The position numbers and the translations under genes are program-made. This document shows, in pieces, positions 15,561 to 24,413 of a DNA stretch of 64,000 nucleotides; the stretch's first letter is position 1; every line of letters starts with the position of its first letter. Under the pieces are notes generated by a model that had not been told where the DNA came from, ran no database searches, and worked only from the letters and a program-made list of their open reading frames with translations. Source of the stretch: Luteipulveratus flavus (lineage in GTDB: Bacteria; Actinomycetota; Actinomycetes; Actinomycetales; Dermatophilaceae); the NCBI RefSeq assembly GCF_029080175.1, contig NZ_JARFJC010000022.1. One strand, written 5' to 3'.

Positions 15561-15585
15561 CTACCCGGCCCACCCCGTCGGAAAC
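15561..15585 (-). promoter_or_regulatory. SigB-type promoter of the epimerase
   Basis: Minus strand: GTTT (15582-15585), 15-nt spacer, GGGTAG (15561-15566), 9 nt before the ATG. One of the best matches in the window. Confidence 0.65.
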
Positions 15586-15595
15586 GCGACGCGCG

Positions 15596-16123
15596 TCAGT
15601 CGTCCTGGCGGAACTCGCGTCGCGCCCGGTCCAGCTGATCGGCGAACGGCTCGGAGGTCCTGGTCGCGTCGGCCAGACGCGGGACGCGCCGCAGCTGAGT
15701 CGTCACCGCGGTGACCGCGTCCTCGTCGACCAAGCCCTGAAGCGCCGGAATCTCCTGGTGCTCCTCGGCTTCCGCGTGCGCGGTCACCACGTCCGCCCAG
15801 GTCGCGAAGGCCGTCGAGAACGCGTCCGAGTCGATGGCGAGGGCCTCGAGCCGGGTCATCCCGTCGGCCGCGTCGTCCTCCTCGCCGACCCGCTCGTCGA
15901 TCAGCGGGACGTCCTGGCCGGTGTCGGTGCGCGGGATCGAGTGGAGGTGCTCCTGCTCGGCCGCCTCGTGCACCGCCAGGAACGTCCGCAGCTGGTCGAA
16001 CGCCTCGGCGCGCGGCGCACCCGACGACGTCGCCACCGACCGCAGCATCGCCCTGATCTGCTGATGCTGGCTGCTGAGCTCGGACTTCAGGTCCTGCAGC
16101 GCGACGGCGGTCACCGCGGCCAC
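15596..16123 (-). CDS. Hemerythrin HHE-domain protein
   Basis: 175-residue protein with a four-helix hemerythrin-like domain: candidate iron ligands lie in SSQHQQIRAML, FLAVHEAAEQEHLHSI and VTAHAEAEEHQEIPAL. Actinobacterial HHE proteins bind a di-iron centre and are linked to oxygen or nitric-oxide sensing and redox stress. The N-terminal part of the open frame is low-complexity and overlaps the preceding gene in another frame. The GTG at 16123 (or 16114) is therefore taken as start, 4 nt after the stop of the acidic protein. Third gene of the DUF3040-acidic protein-hemerythrin operon, which has a GATT/GGGTAA promoter. Confidence 0.82.
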   Translation of the reverse strand: MAAVTAVALQDLKSELSSQHQQIRAMLRSVATSSGAPRAEAFDQLRTFLAVHEAAEQEHLHSIPRTDTGQDVPLIDERVGEEDDAADGMTRLEALAIDSDAFSTAFATWADVVTAHAEAEEHQEIPALQGLVDEDAVTAVTTQLRRVPRLADATRTSEPFADQLDRARREFRQDD

Positions 16124-16127
16124 GTCG

Positions 16128-16373
16128 TCAGGCGTCCGTACGCCCGCGTCCGGCGTCGTCCTGGTCGTCGCCGTCGACGTCGCCGTTGCTGCTCGCCGAG
16201 GCGGTGTCGTCGTCCTTCGCGTCGTCCGGGATGCCGCCGCTGGCGGTGTCGTTGCGCTCGCCGCCGGACTCCCCGGTGCGGGACCCGGGGCCACCCTCCT
16301 GCTGGTCGACGTCGCTCGGTGCGCCGTCCCGGCTCGTGCCGTTCTCCTGCGGGTCCTGCGGTGCTGCCGTCAT
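16128..16373 (-). CDS. Acidic low-complexity protein (hypothetical)
   Basis: 81 residues, dominated by Asp, Gly, Ser, Thr and Gln, with stretches such as DDAKDDDTASASSNGDVDG; expected to be disordered. No recognised domain. The ATG at 16373 has AAGGGAG 8 nt upstream and overlaps the stop of the DUF3040 gene as ATGA, which with the tight spacing to the hemerythrin gene supports a real, co-translated gene. Its role is unknown. Confidence 0.68.
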   Translation of the reverse strand: MTAAPQDPQENGTSRDGAPSDVDQQEGGPGSRTGESGGERNDTASGGIPDDAKDDDTASASSNGDVDGDDQDDAGRGRTDA

Positions 16374-16684
16374 CGGTCCGCTCCCTTCTGTCGTCGCTGT
16401 CGTCGGTCGTCGGCGTCCTGGTGCCACACCGTCCAGGCGAGGACGGCGAGGATCACGCCTCCCCAGACCAGCCCGACGGCGATGTGCACCAGCATGAGCA
16501 CGGGGACGGCGCACAGCGCAACCACCAGGGCCACCAGCAGGAACGCCGACGTCCGGGGCTGTCGTCGACGGCGCATGCGCCGGGCGAAGCCGACGTCACT
16601 GTCGAGGTCCTGCTCGATGGCGCGGAGCAGGGCGATCTCCCGCGCGGTGAGGCGCAGCGGGCCGCGCTCGTCGTTGCGTCGCAC
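16370..16684 (-). CDS. DUF3040 small membrane protein
   Basis: 104-residue protein of the actinobacterial DUF3040 family: an N-terminal amphipathic helix (LTAREIALLRAIEQDLDSD), a basic stretch RRMRRRRQPR, and two adjacent membrane helices at about residues 45-66 and 70-88 (AFLLVALVVALCAVPVLML; VGLVWGGVILAVLAWTVW). Function of the family is unknown. The GTG at 16684 has GGAGG 4 nt upstream. First gene of a three-gene operon with an acidic protein and a hemerythrin. Confidence 0.82.
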   Translation of the reverse strand: MRRNDERGPLRLTAREIALLRAIEQDLDSDVGFARRMRRRRQPRTSAFLLVALVVALCAVPVLMLVHIAVGLVWGGVILAVLAWTVWHQDADDRRQRRQKGADR

Positions 16685-16764
16685 ACAACCTCCTCGTGCC
16701 GTGGTGGCCGACCCCCGGACCCGGGAAGCACCCGTCCTGGCTCGCGCCGGCACCTGACCGTCGT

Positions 16765-16790
16765 TTACCCGGCCGTCCGCGAGGCGAATC
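16765..16790 (-). promoter_or_regulatory. SigB-type promoter of the DUF3040-hemerythrin operon
   Basis: Minus strand: GATT (16787-16790), 16-nt spacer, GGGTAA (16765-16770), about 80 nt before the GTG of the first gene. Confidence 0.5.
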
Positions 16791-16827
16791 GTGCGCGTCT
16801 CGGCATCGACGCGGGCTCCGGCGTCCG

Positions 16828-18009
16828 CTAGTCGGAGGTCGGCGCGTCGTGGGTCGTGACGACCTCGTTCGCCGCCGCCCACTGACCGATGTCGCGCCGC
16901 TCGATCGCCGCGGCCATCAGGTCCGGGAACAGGTCGGGGGTGCACGCGAACGACGGGACGCCGACCTCGGCGAGCGCCGCCGCGTGGGCGGCGTCGAACG
17001 ACGGCTGGCCGGAGTCGCTCAGCGCGAGGAGAGCGATCATCGTGGCGCCGGACGCGACGACGGACCGGGCGCGGCTGACCATCTCCTCGGCGATGCCGCC
17101 CTCGTAGAGGTCGCTGATGAGGACGAGGACCGTGTCGTCCGGGCGGCTGATCTGCTGCTGGCAGTACGCGAGCGCCCGGTTGATGTCCGTACCCCCACCG
17201 AGCTGGACGCCGAAGAGGACGTCCACCGGGTCGTCGAGCTCGTCGGTGAGGTCGACGACCTCGGTGTCGAACACCACCATCCGGGTGCTGACGGCCGAGA
17301 GCGACGCGAGGACCGCCCCGAACACCGAGCTGTAGACGATCGACTCGGCCATCGAGCCCGACTGGTCGATGCACAGGATGATCTCGCGCTCGATCTCGGT
17401 GGAGCGGCGTGCGTACCCCACCAGCCGCTCGGGAACGACCGTGCGGTGCTCGGGCAGGTAGTGGCCCAGGTTCGCGGCGATCGTGCGGTTCCAGTCGACG
17501 TCTCGCAGCCGTGGCCGGCGGGTGCGTGCGGCGCGGTCCAGGGCTCCGGTCACCGCTTGCACCGTGCGCTGCCGCAGCCTCGCCTCCAGGTCGTCGGTGA
17601 CCTGCCGGACGACGGCGCGTGCCGTCTCGCGCGAGTGCTCCGGGATCACCCGGCCCAGGCCGATGAGCGTGCTGACGAGGGACACGTCGGGCTGCACGGC
17701 GCGCATGGTCTCCGGCTCCAGCAGCATCTGGCTGAGCCCGAGCCGGTCCATCGCGTCCGACTGCATCACCTGCACGACCGAGGAGGGGAAGTAGCCGCGG
17801 ATGTCGCCCAGCCACCGGGCGACCTTCGGCGAGGAGCCGCCGAGCCCGCCGCGGCGGGTGCCGCCGTACAGCGACTCCAGGGCACCGTCGCGCTTGAGGT
17901 CGTCGGCGCTCAGGGTGATCTCCGCGCCGTCACCCGCGGTCACGCCGTCGGCGTCCCCGCCGCCCAGCACCAGGCGCCACCGGGTCAGCCGGTCACGCTG
18001 CTCCGTCAT
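16828..18009 (-). CDS. vWA domain protein (CoxE-like) of the MoxR-vWA cassette
   Basis: 393-residue cytosolic protein. The N-terminal half is helical; the C-terminal von Willebrand A domain has an intact MIDAS metal site, DQSGSMAES near residue 212, then GGGTDINRAL and ISDLYEGG. In MoxR-type systems the vWA protein is the adaptor that couples the AAA ATPase to its target. The ATG at 18009 overlaps the 3' end of the DUF5682 gene by 17 nt. Last gene of a five-gene operon SWIM-DUF5691-MoxR-DUF5682-vWA. Its target is not evident from sequence. Confidence 0.9.
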   Translation of the reverse strand: MTEQRDRLTRWRLVLGGGDADGVTAGDGAEITLSADDLKRDGALESLYGGTRRGGLGGSSPKVARWLGDIRGYFPSSVVQVMQSDAMDRLGLSQMLLEPETMRAVQPDVSLVSTLIGLGRVIPEHSRETARAVVRQVTDDLEARLRQRTVQAVTGALDRAARTRRPRLRDVDWNRTIAANLGHYLPEHRTVVPERLVGYARRSTEIEREIILCIDQSGSMAESIVYSSVFGAVLASLSAVSTRMVVFDTEVVDLTDELDDPVDVLFGVQLGGGTDINRALAYCQQQISRPDDTVLVLISDLYEGGIAEEMVSRARSVVASGATMIALLALSDSGQPSFDAAHAAALAEVGVPSFACTPDLFPDLMAAAIERRDIGQWAAANEVVTTHDAPTSD

Positions 18010-20344
18010 GGTCCACCACCTCCCAGCCGAGCAGGCGCGCGACGGCGCGCAACGCCGGCGTCGCCTGCTCGAGATCGAGCTCGGTCCGGCCCTCCTGGAC
18101 GCGTCTGCCACCCTCGGCGAGCCGGGACACCTGCTCGCCGATCGTGCGGCGCTCGGCGCCGCTGAAGTCGGCGAACGTACGGCGCAGCAGCGGGAGGAGG
18201 TCCTCGAATACGGCGTCGTCGACACCGGACACCCAGGCGTCGATCAGCGCGAGTAGACCCGTGTCGTGCACGAGCAGCACTGCGTCACCGGCGAGGAAGC
18301 CCTCCAGCCAGGCGGCGGCCTGCGGCGCCGGGGCGGCGACCGACAGCCGCCGGCCCATCAGCCGGGCGACAGCGTCCTCGTCGAGGCGGCCGGCGTCCAG
18401 CAGCATCCGGGTGGCCCGCCCGGCAACGCCGCCCGCGACGTGGTCGGCGCTCGCGATCGTCTCCAGAGCGGTGTGCCAGCGGTCGCTCAGCTCGTCGTCG
18501 GCGAGGAGGGACAGTCCGCGCTGGGCGCCGTCGACGGCCCGGCCCATCAGATGGGCGGCCTTGTCGTCCAGGCTCGCGCACGCCATCGGCAGACCCACGC
18601 AGGCGCGGACGACGGTGGCGGCCAGCACCGCGCGGACCCGGCCGGTGTCGACACCGCGGACGTCGCCGTACCGGCAGGTGCGCGCCAGCGGCTCGACGGT
18701 GTGCAGCAGGGCGGGGACGTCGTGCTGGACGGCCGCCCGCTCGGCGAGCGCGCCGAGCATCGCGCTCACCCCGTCGGGCAGGTCGGCGGCCAGGCAGGCG
18801 CTGACCAGGGTCGCGAGCTCGGTCAGGTCGTCGGACGCCTTCGCCCGCTCCGCGACCCGGCCGGCCGCGGCCGCGGCGACCGTCGTGCCCCACACGCCGG
18901 CCTCGACGAGGTCGACCGCCAGCTCGGGACGCCACGTCAGCCGCCAGCTCTCCTTGAACGTCCCCGTCGTCCGGCCGGTCTCGGCGAGCTCGCCCCAGGC
19001 CACGCCGAGCAGCGTGAGCCGGTGCAGCAGGACGGACCGGGCCAGCTGGTTGGTGCGGCGTAGGTCGAGGTCGAGCTCCTGGGTCGCCGCGGACGGCTTG
19101 AGCCGCAGGGTCCGCTGCTGGCGGGCCAAGTCGGCGGCCAGGGGGACGACCGGCGCGGACTCCGGCACCGACCCGAGGGTCTCGCCGACGACGAGGCGGG
19201 AGTGGACGAGGTCGAGCGGCAGCCGCGAACCCTCGCACAGGACGGCCTGGGCGGCCTCGTCCAGCTCGCTGAGCCCGACCGAGGGCCGCCCGCGGACACC
19301 GGCCAGCGCCTCGGCCAGCCGGACCGCCTCGACGACCGAGGCCGTCGAGGCGTCGAGCTGCTCCTCCCGCAGCTCGCGCGCCACCCGGACGAGCCAGCCG
19401 GTCGCGAGGTCGCGGGACTCGACATGCTCCCGGTGGCCGAGATGGTCGTACAGGTGCTCGTACCAGCCGGGCGCGGTGACGCCGGCGCCGTACCCGGAGG
19501 CGTGGCTCAGCCGCGCCGAGGTCCACGGGGTCCACGCCGCGGCCACCTTCGTGCGGGGCAGCCCGGTGATCAGCGTCCGGTCTCGGGAGACCGGCGGGAA
19601 GTCGGCGGGCACGAGCGCGGGAGCGTGCCAGGCGCCGCAGACGACGGCGATCCGGGCCTGTGGTGCCTCCTTGATCGCCGCCCGGAGCACCTTGCGCATC
19701 CACGCCTCGCGCCGGGCGTTCTCGACGACCTCGGCGTCGTCGTCGGGACGGGTGTCGGTCTCACGGACGGCGGCCATCGCCTCCCGGATGGCGTCGAACC
19801 GGTCGGCCGCCGCGTCGTGCCGTTGCTCCACCGCGTCCTCCCACCACCGCTCGGCGTCGTCGTACCCGGCGGCTGCCGCGAGGGTGCCGATCGGGTCGAC
19901 CCGCTCGGGCGGTGCGGTGCCGGCGTCCGGTGCCTCGGCTTCCGCCGCGGGCTCGGTCGGCTCGACGGGCTCGGTCGGCTCGACGGGTTCAGCAGGCTCG
20001 GCGACGGCCGTACGCGCGGTGTCGGCCAGCGCGAACGCGTGGGTGGCCGGCAGGTCCAGGAAGCGCACGGGGACGCCGCGGGACAGCGCCCAGCGAGCCG
20101 CGACCCACTCGGGGGAGAACCGGGCGAGCGGGTAGAACGTCGCGCGGCGCGGGTCGTCGACCGCGTACACGAGCGCGGCGACGGGAGGGACCATGTCCTC
20201 CTCGCCGAGCAGGGCGACGATCGCGTCGAGCTCGGGACTGCCCTCGATCAGCACCAGGTCCGGCGGCTGCTGGTCGAGGGCCTGCGCCACCGACCGGGCC
20301 GAGCCGGGTCCGTGGTGGCGTACTCCGTAGATGTCGACGGGCAT
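17993..20344 (-). CDS. DUF5682 family protein
   Basis: 783-residue protein conserved beside MoxR/vWA genes; function unproven. The N-terminus carries GVRHHGPGSARSV and PDLVLIEGSPE, and about residue 236 VVCGAWHAPAL. These resemble the GxxH, E and GxxH motifs of the TraB/TIKI/ChaN superfamily, so a hydrolase-like active site is plausible (my inference). A Pro-Glu-Val/Thr repeat linker lies at about 119-140. The rest is helical. The ATG at 20344 lies 11 nt after the MoxR stop. It overlaps the vWA gene. Confidence 0.85.
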   Translation of the reverse strand: MPVDIYGVRHHGPGSARSVAQALDQQPPDLVLIEGSPELDAIVALLGEEDMVPPVAALVYAVDDPRRATFYPLARFSPEWVAARWALSRGVPVRFLDLPATHAFALADTARTAVAEPAEPVEPTEPVEPTEPAAEAEAPDAGTAPPERVDPIGTLAAAAGYDDAERWWEDAVEQRHDAAADRFDAIREAMAAVRETDTRPDDDAEVVENARREAWMRKVLRAAIKEAPQARIAVVCGAWHAPALVPADFPPVSRDRTLITGLPRTKVAAAWTPWTSARLSHASGYGAGVTAPGWYEHLYDHLGHREHVESRDLATGWLVRVARELREEQLDASTASVVEAVRLAEALAGVRGRPSVGLSELDEAAQAVLCEGSRLPLDLVHSRLVVGETLGSVPESAPVVPLAADLARQQRTLRLKPSAATQELDLDLRRTNQLARSVLLHRLTLLGVAWGELAETGRTTGTFKESWRLTWRPELAVDLVEAGVWGTTVAAAAAGRVAERAKASDDLTELATLVSACLAADLPDGVSAMLGALAERAAVQHDVPALLHTVEPLARTCRYGDVRGVDTGRVRAVLAATVVRACVGLPMACASLDDKAAHLMGRAVDGAQRGLSLLADDELSDRWHTALETIASADHVAGGVAGRATRMLLDAGRLDEDAVARLMGRRLSVAAPAPQAAAWLEGFLAGDAVLLVHDTGLLALIDAWVSGVDDAVFEDLLPLLRRTFADFSGAERRTIGEQVSRLAEGGRRVQEGRTELDLEQATPALRAVARLLGWEVVDHDGAA

Positions 20345-20354
20345 GGGGACGCGA

Positions 20355-21473
20355 TCAGCCCAGGTCGCGGCAGGCGCGGTAGAGGTCGCTCCAGTCCTTG
20401 CGGTTGCGCACGACCGTCTCGAGGTACTCCTGCCAGACCAGCCGGTCCTGGACCGGGTCCTTCACGACCGCCCCCAGCAGGCTGCCCGCGACGTCGTCGG
20501 CGCGGACCACGCCGTCGCCGAAGTGCGCGGCCAGCGCGAGGCCGTTGGTCATCACCGAGATCGCCTCGGCGGTCGACAGGGTCGCGGACGGCGACTTCAG
20601 GGTGGTGCGCTGGTCGCTGGTCATGCCGCTGCGCAGCTCGCGCATCACCGTGACGACCCGGCGGATCTCCGACAGCGACTCCAGGTCGGCGGGCAGCTGC
20701 AGGGACGCCCCGAGCGAGGCGACCCGCGTCCGGACGATCTCGATCTCCTGGTCGAGGGTGTCCGGCAGGGGCAGCACGACGGTGTTGAAGCGGCGCCGCA
20801 GCGCGGAGGACAGGTCGTTCACGCCCTTGTCGCGGTTGTTCGCGGTGGCGATGACGTTGAAGCCCGGACGTGCCTGCACCTCGTCGTCCAGCTCGGGGAT
20901 CGGCAGCGTTTTCTCCGACAGGATGCTGATCAGCGCGTCCTGCACGTCGGACGGGACGCGCGTCAGCTCCTCGACCCGCGCCAGCGAACCCGTCTGCATC
21001 GCCCGCATCACCGGGCCCGGCACCAGGGCCTCCCGGGACGGCCCCTCGGCCAGCAGCCGGGCGTAGTTCCAGCCGTAGCGCAGGGCCTCCTCCTGGGTGC
21101 CGGCGGTCCCCTGTACGACCAGGGTCGAGCGCCCGCTGATGGCCGCCGCGAGGTGCTCGCCCAGCCAGGACTTCGCGGTGCCCGGTACGCCGAGGAGCAG
21201 CAGCGCCCGGTCGGTCGCGAGCGAGGAGACGGCCACCTCGACGAGCCGCCGCCGCCCGAGGTACTTCGGCGTGATCACCGTGCCGTCGTCCAGCCGGCCA
21301 CCCAGGACGTACGTGGCGACCGCCCACGGCGACAGCCGCCACGACGGCGGACGCGGCCGGTCGTCGACCGCGGCCAGGGCGGCGAGCTCGTCGGCGTACG
21401 CCTGCTCCGCGTGCTGGCGCAGGACGACGGTGCCGTCCGTCGCGGGTGCCGGACCGGTCTGGGTGTCGCTCAT
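20355..21473 (-). CDS. MoxR-family AAA+ ATPase
   Basis: 372-residue AAA+ ATPase with Walker A GVPGTAKS near residue 95, Walker B and arginine-finger regions (LARVEELTRVP; LSSALRRRFNTVVLPLP) and sensor 1 FNVIATANNRDKG. MoxR ATPases act as chaperones that remodel a partner bound through a vWA protein. The ATG at 21473 overlaps the DUF5691 stop as ATGA. Third gene of the five-gene cassette. Confidence 0.93.
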   Translation of the reverse strand: MSDTQTGPAPATDGTVVLRQHAEQAYADELAALAAVDDRPRPPSWRLSPWAVATYVLGGRLDDGTVITPKYLGRRRLVEVAVSSLATDRALLLLGVPGTAKSWLGEHLAAAISGRSTLVVQGTAGTQEEALRYGWNYARLLAEGPSREALVPGPVMRAMQTGSLARVEELTRVPSDVQDALISILSEKTLPIPELDDEVQARPGFNVIATANNRDKGVNDLSSALRRRFNTVVLPLPDTLDQEIEIVRTRVASLGASLQLPADLESLSEIRRVVTVMRELRSGMTSDQRTTLKSPSATLSTAEAISVMTNGLALAAHFGDGVVRADDVAGSLLGAVVKDPVQDRLVWQEYLETVVRNRKDWSDLYRACRDLG

Positions 21474-22984
21474 CTGAAGGCCTCCGAGAGGGAGTTGCGG
21501 AACGCGTGGGTCTGCAGGGTGTCGGACAGGGCTCGGCGTGCGCGGGAGCCGGGCGGGAGCCGGTTCACGGCCTGCTCGATCTCCTTGCCGAGAGAGGTCG
21601 GCAGCGCGGTGGGCAGCAGCGGGCCGACGGTGTACGCGAACGGCTCGCCCGTGGTGCTGCGGGTCAGTGCGCGCAGGACCGCTCGGGCCAGCCCGTCGCC
21701 CCACGGGCGGGGCTCGCGGGCGAGCAGCTCGCGCACCTCGTGCGGAACGGTCTTCGCGCCGAGCCGCGCCGTGAGGACCGAACGGCGCTCGTCGTCCGGC
21801 AGCAGGGCCACGATGCCGGGCCGGTCGACGCCGCTGGCCAGCAGGGCGCTCGCCCAGCCGGCATCGGCGCGGGCGAGCACGGTCGCGCACAGGGCGTTCA
21901 GCGCGGACTGGTCGTTCAGCATCCGCAGCGTCGCGGTGGCCGAGCGGCCGGTGACGTCGGTCCACACCGACAGCGGCGCGCCGCGGATGATCGACTCCAG
22001 CCAGCGCGTACGCGGCTGCACCCCGTCACCGGACCGGCGCACCAGGCCATCACGCTCGCCCGCCGCGTCCGGGTCGTCCGGGACGTCCACCTCGAGCGAG
22101 CGCCGCACCGTCCCGTGGGTGCGGAGCAGGTCGCGGAGCCGGGCGGCCATCCGCTGACCGCGGGCGCTGGTGGGCAGGAGGTCCAGGACGGCGTACGCGC
22201 TCTCGCGCACCGTCTTCGACCGGTCGTCCAGGGCGCGCTCCAGCAGGGGCTCGTCGGCCGGGGTGACGGCGACGGTCAGCCGGCGTACGCACTCCGCGCG
22301 GGTGCGGGCGGGCAGGGAGTCCCACTGGTCCTGCAGCAGGGCGCGGGCCGCGTCGGGCCGGGCGTCCCTGGCCCGCTCGAACACCGCGACCGCCTCCGCC
22401 GTCGGCAGCTGGGGCCAGGTGGCCGTCCAGTCGTCGGCCGGTCCGGTCTGCGCGGTGTCGGGTACGGCGGCGGCCATCTCGGGCCGAACGGCGAGGGATG
22501 ACCACTCGGGGTTGAGGCCGGCCAGCCACCGGCCGCGCTCGCCCGGCGTCTCGCCGAGGGCCGCGGCCACCTCGCGGTGCGCGACGGCGTGCGTCAGCAG
22601 CGGGGGCAGCAGGAGGGGCGGTACGCGCTGCCCGGCCGCGTCGGCGTGGTCGAGCCACTGGACCAGCAGGTCGTCCCGCGCAACCTTGGACACCGGCGGC
22701 TGGGTGAGCAGGAGCAGCAGGAGGCGGGCCGCCTCGGGGCTCACCACGGCGCGTGTCTCCGCGGCTGCCGGGTCGATGAGGGGTGCGGCCGCCGGCAGCC
22801 GGGACCCCGCCCGTCCCAGGACGTCGGCCAGCGCCGCGCCGTCGAGCAGGCGTTCCTCGCGCGAGACGTCCAGGCCGAGACGGGCGACCCCGACGACGGC
22901 CGGAGGGTCATCGGGATCGCGACGACCCGAGCCGATGAGAGCCGTGGCGCGTAGGTCGGCGAGCCAGGCGTCGAGCGCGCTCAC
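21470..22984 (-). CDS. DUF5691 family protein
   Basis: 504-residue, almost wholly helical protein of the DUF5691 family. Repeated helical hairpins (LLERALDDRSKTVRESAYAVLDLL; RMAARLRDLLRTHG) suggest HEAT-like repeats and therefore a scaffold role. The GTG start at 22984 overlaps the SWIM gene stop as GTGA, and its stop overlaps the MoxR start, so the cassette is translated as a unit. No enzymatic motif is seen. Confidence 0.85.
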   Translation of the reverse strand: MSALDAWLADLRATALIGSGRRDPDDPPAVVGVARLGLDVSREERLLDGAALADVLGRAGSRLPAAAPLIDPAAAETRAVVSPEAARLLLLLLTQPPVSKVARDDLLVQWLDHADAAGQRVPPLLLPPLLTHAVAHREVAAALGETPGERGRWLAGLNPEWSSLAVRPEMAAAVPDTAQTGPADDWTATWPQLPTAEAVAVFERARDARPDAARALLQDQWDSLPARTRAECVRRLTVAVTPADEPLLERALDDRSKTVRESAYAVLDLLPTSARGQRMAARLRDLLRTHGTVRRSLEVDVPDDPDAAGERDGLVRRSGDGVQPRTRWLESIIRGAPLSVWTDVTGRSATATLRMLNDQSALNALCATVLARADAGWASALLASGVDRPGIVALLPDDERRSVLTARLGAKTVPHEVRELLAREPRPWGDGLARAVLRALTRSTTGEPFAYTVGPLLPTALPTSLGKEIEQAVNRLPPGSRARRALSDTLQTHAFRNSLSEAFR

Positions 22985-24276
22985 AGCGCCACCACCTCGT
23001 CGTCGAGCCAGACCGACAGCGGCCGGAACCGCCCGCCCTCCAGCTCCCCGAACACGTCGACCGGGTGACCGCCGCTCAGGGCCAGTGCCGACCACACGTC
23101 GGTGTCGGGGGTCAGCGGCAGCGAACCCGTGGTGTCGGCCACTTCCCAGCCGCCGTCCCGCTCGGTGAACGTCACGGCGTGCAGCACGGCCGGGTGCCGG
23201 TCGCGCCAGGGGGACGTCGCCAGCGCGCTCGCCGCTTGCGTCCTGGCACCGGCGAGCGTCGTCCCGCCGGCGAGCCCGGTCACCGCCTCCGAGCCCGCGG
23301 GAGGCTCGACGAACACCGCGCGGCGAGGCGCTCGGCCGGGGTAGCGGGCGACGGTCACGTCCAGCCTGCTGCCGCTCAGCTGACCGACGGCCAGCGCCTG
23401 CCCGTAGCCGGCGAAGTCCAGGACGGTGACGATCTCGCCGTCGTCGTGCCGCAGCCAGGTGCGCTGCTGCTGCAGCCGGCCGTCGTCGCTGCGGTGGGCG
23501 CCGAGCACCGTCCACGGCCCGGGGCGGTGGTCGGCGTCGAGGACGTCGCCGCTGGACTGCGCCCAGCCGACCGCGACCCGGACGTCCGCCTGCTCGGCCT
23601 CGTCCAGGGTCTCCCGCTGCTGCCAGGCGGTGGTGATCAGCCACCACCGGCCGACCTCGGCGAGCAGGTGCTCCGCCCAGTCGTCGCGCGCGTACATCTG
23701 CGAACCGGCGTCCCGGACGCGCTCGGCGAGGCCGGGCAGCTGGGCGTCGACGAGGCGGGCGGCGGCCTGCTCCCATCCCGCCGTCGGCTGGGTGCGGGCG
23801 GCGGCGAGACCACCGCGGACCAGGTCGCGCAGCCAGAGCCGCAGGTCGGCCACGCCCGCGTCCATCCGGGCGAGCCGGTCGTCCAACCGCCGCGCCTGCG
23901 CCTCCCGGTCGGGCGCCTTCGCGGGCTCGGCCGTACGTCGCGAGCGCCCCTCCGCGCGGCCCGCGGCCCACTCGGCGGCGTGCGGCGCGACCTGCCCGGA
24001 CTCGTCCAGCACGCCCTCGGACCACAGCAGCAGGAGCGCGAGCGCGTGCTTGCAGGGGAACTTCCGGCTCGGGCACGAGCATCGGTACGCGGGAGCGACG
24101 ACGTCGATGCTGACCTGGTAGGGCGTCTTGCCGCTGCCCTGGCACTGCCCCCAGACCAGCACGTCGTTGCACCCGGTCTCGCGCCACGGGCCGGGCCGGG
24201 CGAGCGTGCGGGCAGCGGCGAGTGCCGACGCGTCCGGAGCTGCGTCGTTCACCTGCTTCAGGGTCCAGCGCGTCAT
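22981..24276 (-). CDS. SWIM zinc-finger protein
   Basis: 431-residue protein with a SWIM zinc finger, CSCPSRKFPCKH, at about residues 65-76, the type that binds DNA or proteins. Around it are TLKQVNDAAPDASALAAART and a long helical region, then beta-rich repeats in the C-terminal half. First gene of the five-gene MoxR-vWA operon; start ATG 24276. A 12-nt tandem repeat (24310-24342) lies in the intergenic region upstream. Confidence 0.88.
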   Translation of the reverse strand: MTRWTLKQVNDAAPDASALAAARTLARPGPWRETGCNDVLVWGQCQGSGKTPYQVSIDVVAPAYRCSCPSRKFPCKHALALLLLWSEGVLDESGQVAPHAAEWAAGRAEGRSRRTAEPAKAPDREAQARRLDDRLARMDAGVADLRLWLRDLVRGGLAAARTQPTAGWEQAAARLVDAQLPGLAERVRDAGSQMYARDDWAEHLLAEVGRWWLITTAWQQRETLDEAEQADVRVAVGWAQSSGDVLDADHRPGPWTVLGAHRSDDGRLQQQRTWLRHDDGEIVTVLDFAGYGQALAVGQLSGSRLDVTVARYPGRAPRRAVFVEPPAGSEAVTGLAGGTTLAGARTQAASALATSPWRDRHPAVLHAVTFTERDGGWEVADTTGSLPLTPDTDVWSALALSGGHPVDVFGELEGGRFRPLSVWLDDEVVAL

Positions 24277-24309
24277 GGCGCGGCCATCCAACCACCCCGC
24301 ACCCACGGC

Positions 24310-24342
24310 CGGCCGCACGGTCGGCCGCACGGTCGGCACGGT
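24310..24342. repeat. 12-nt tandem repeat upstream of the SWIM gene
   Basis: CGGCCGCACGGT occurs twice head to tail (24310-24333) followed by a shortened third unit (24334-24342), in the 137-nt divergent intergenic region. Confidence 0.6.
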
Positions 24343-24413
24343 CCGCGGGAGACGTCGTGCGTGAGATCCGGGGCGCGCGGGTAGGGCGAGGGGAACCGAC
24401 CCGAGGAGACGAC

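Noticed and set aside
24379..24384. GGGTAG upstream of the FAD-Rieske gene as a SigB-type promoter
   Set aside because: No G-N-T-T element at 15 or 16 nt upstream; the hexamer alone is too common.
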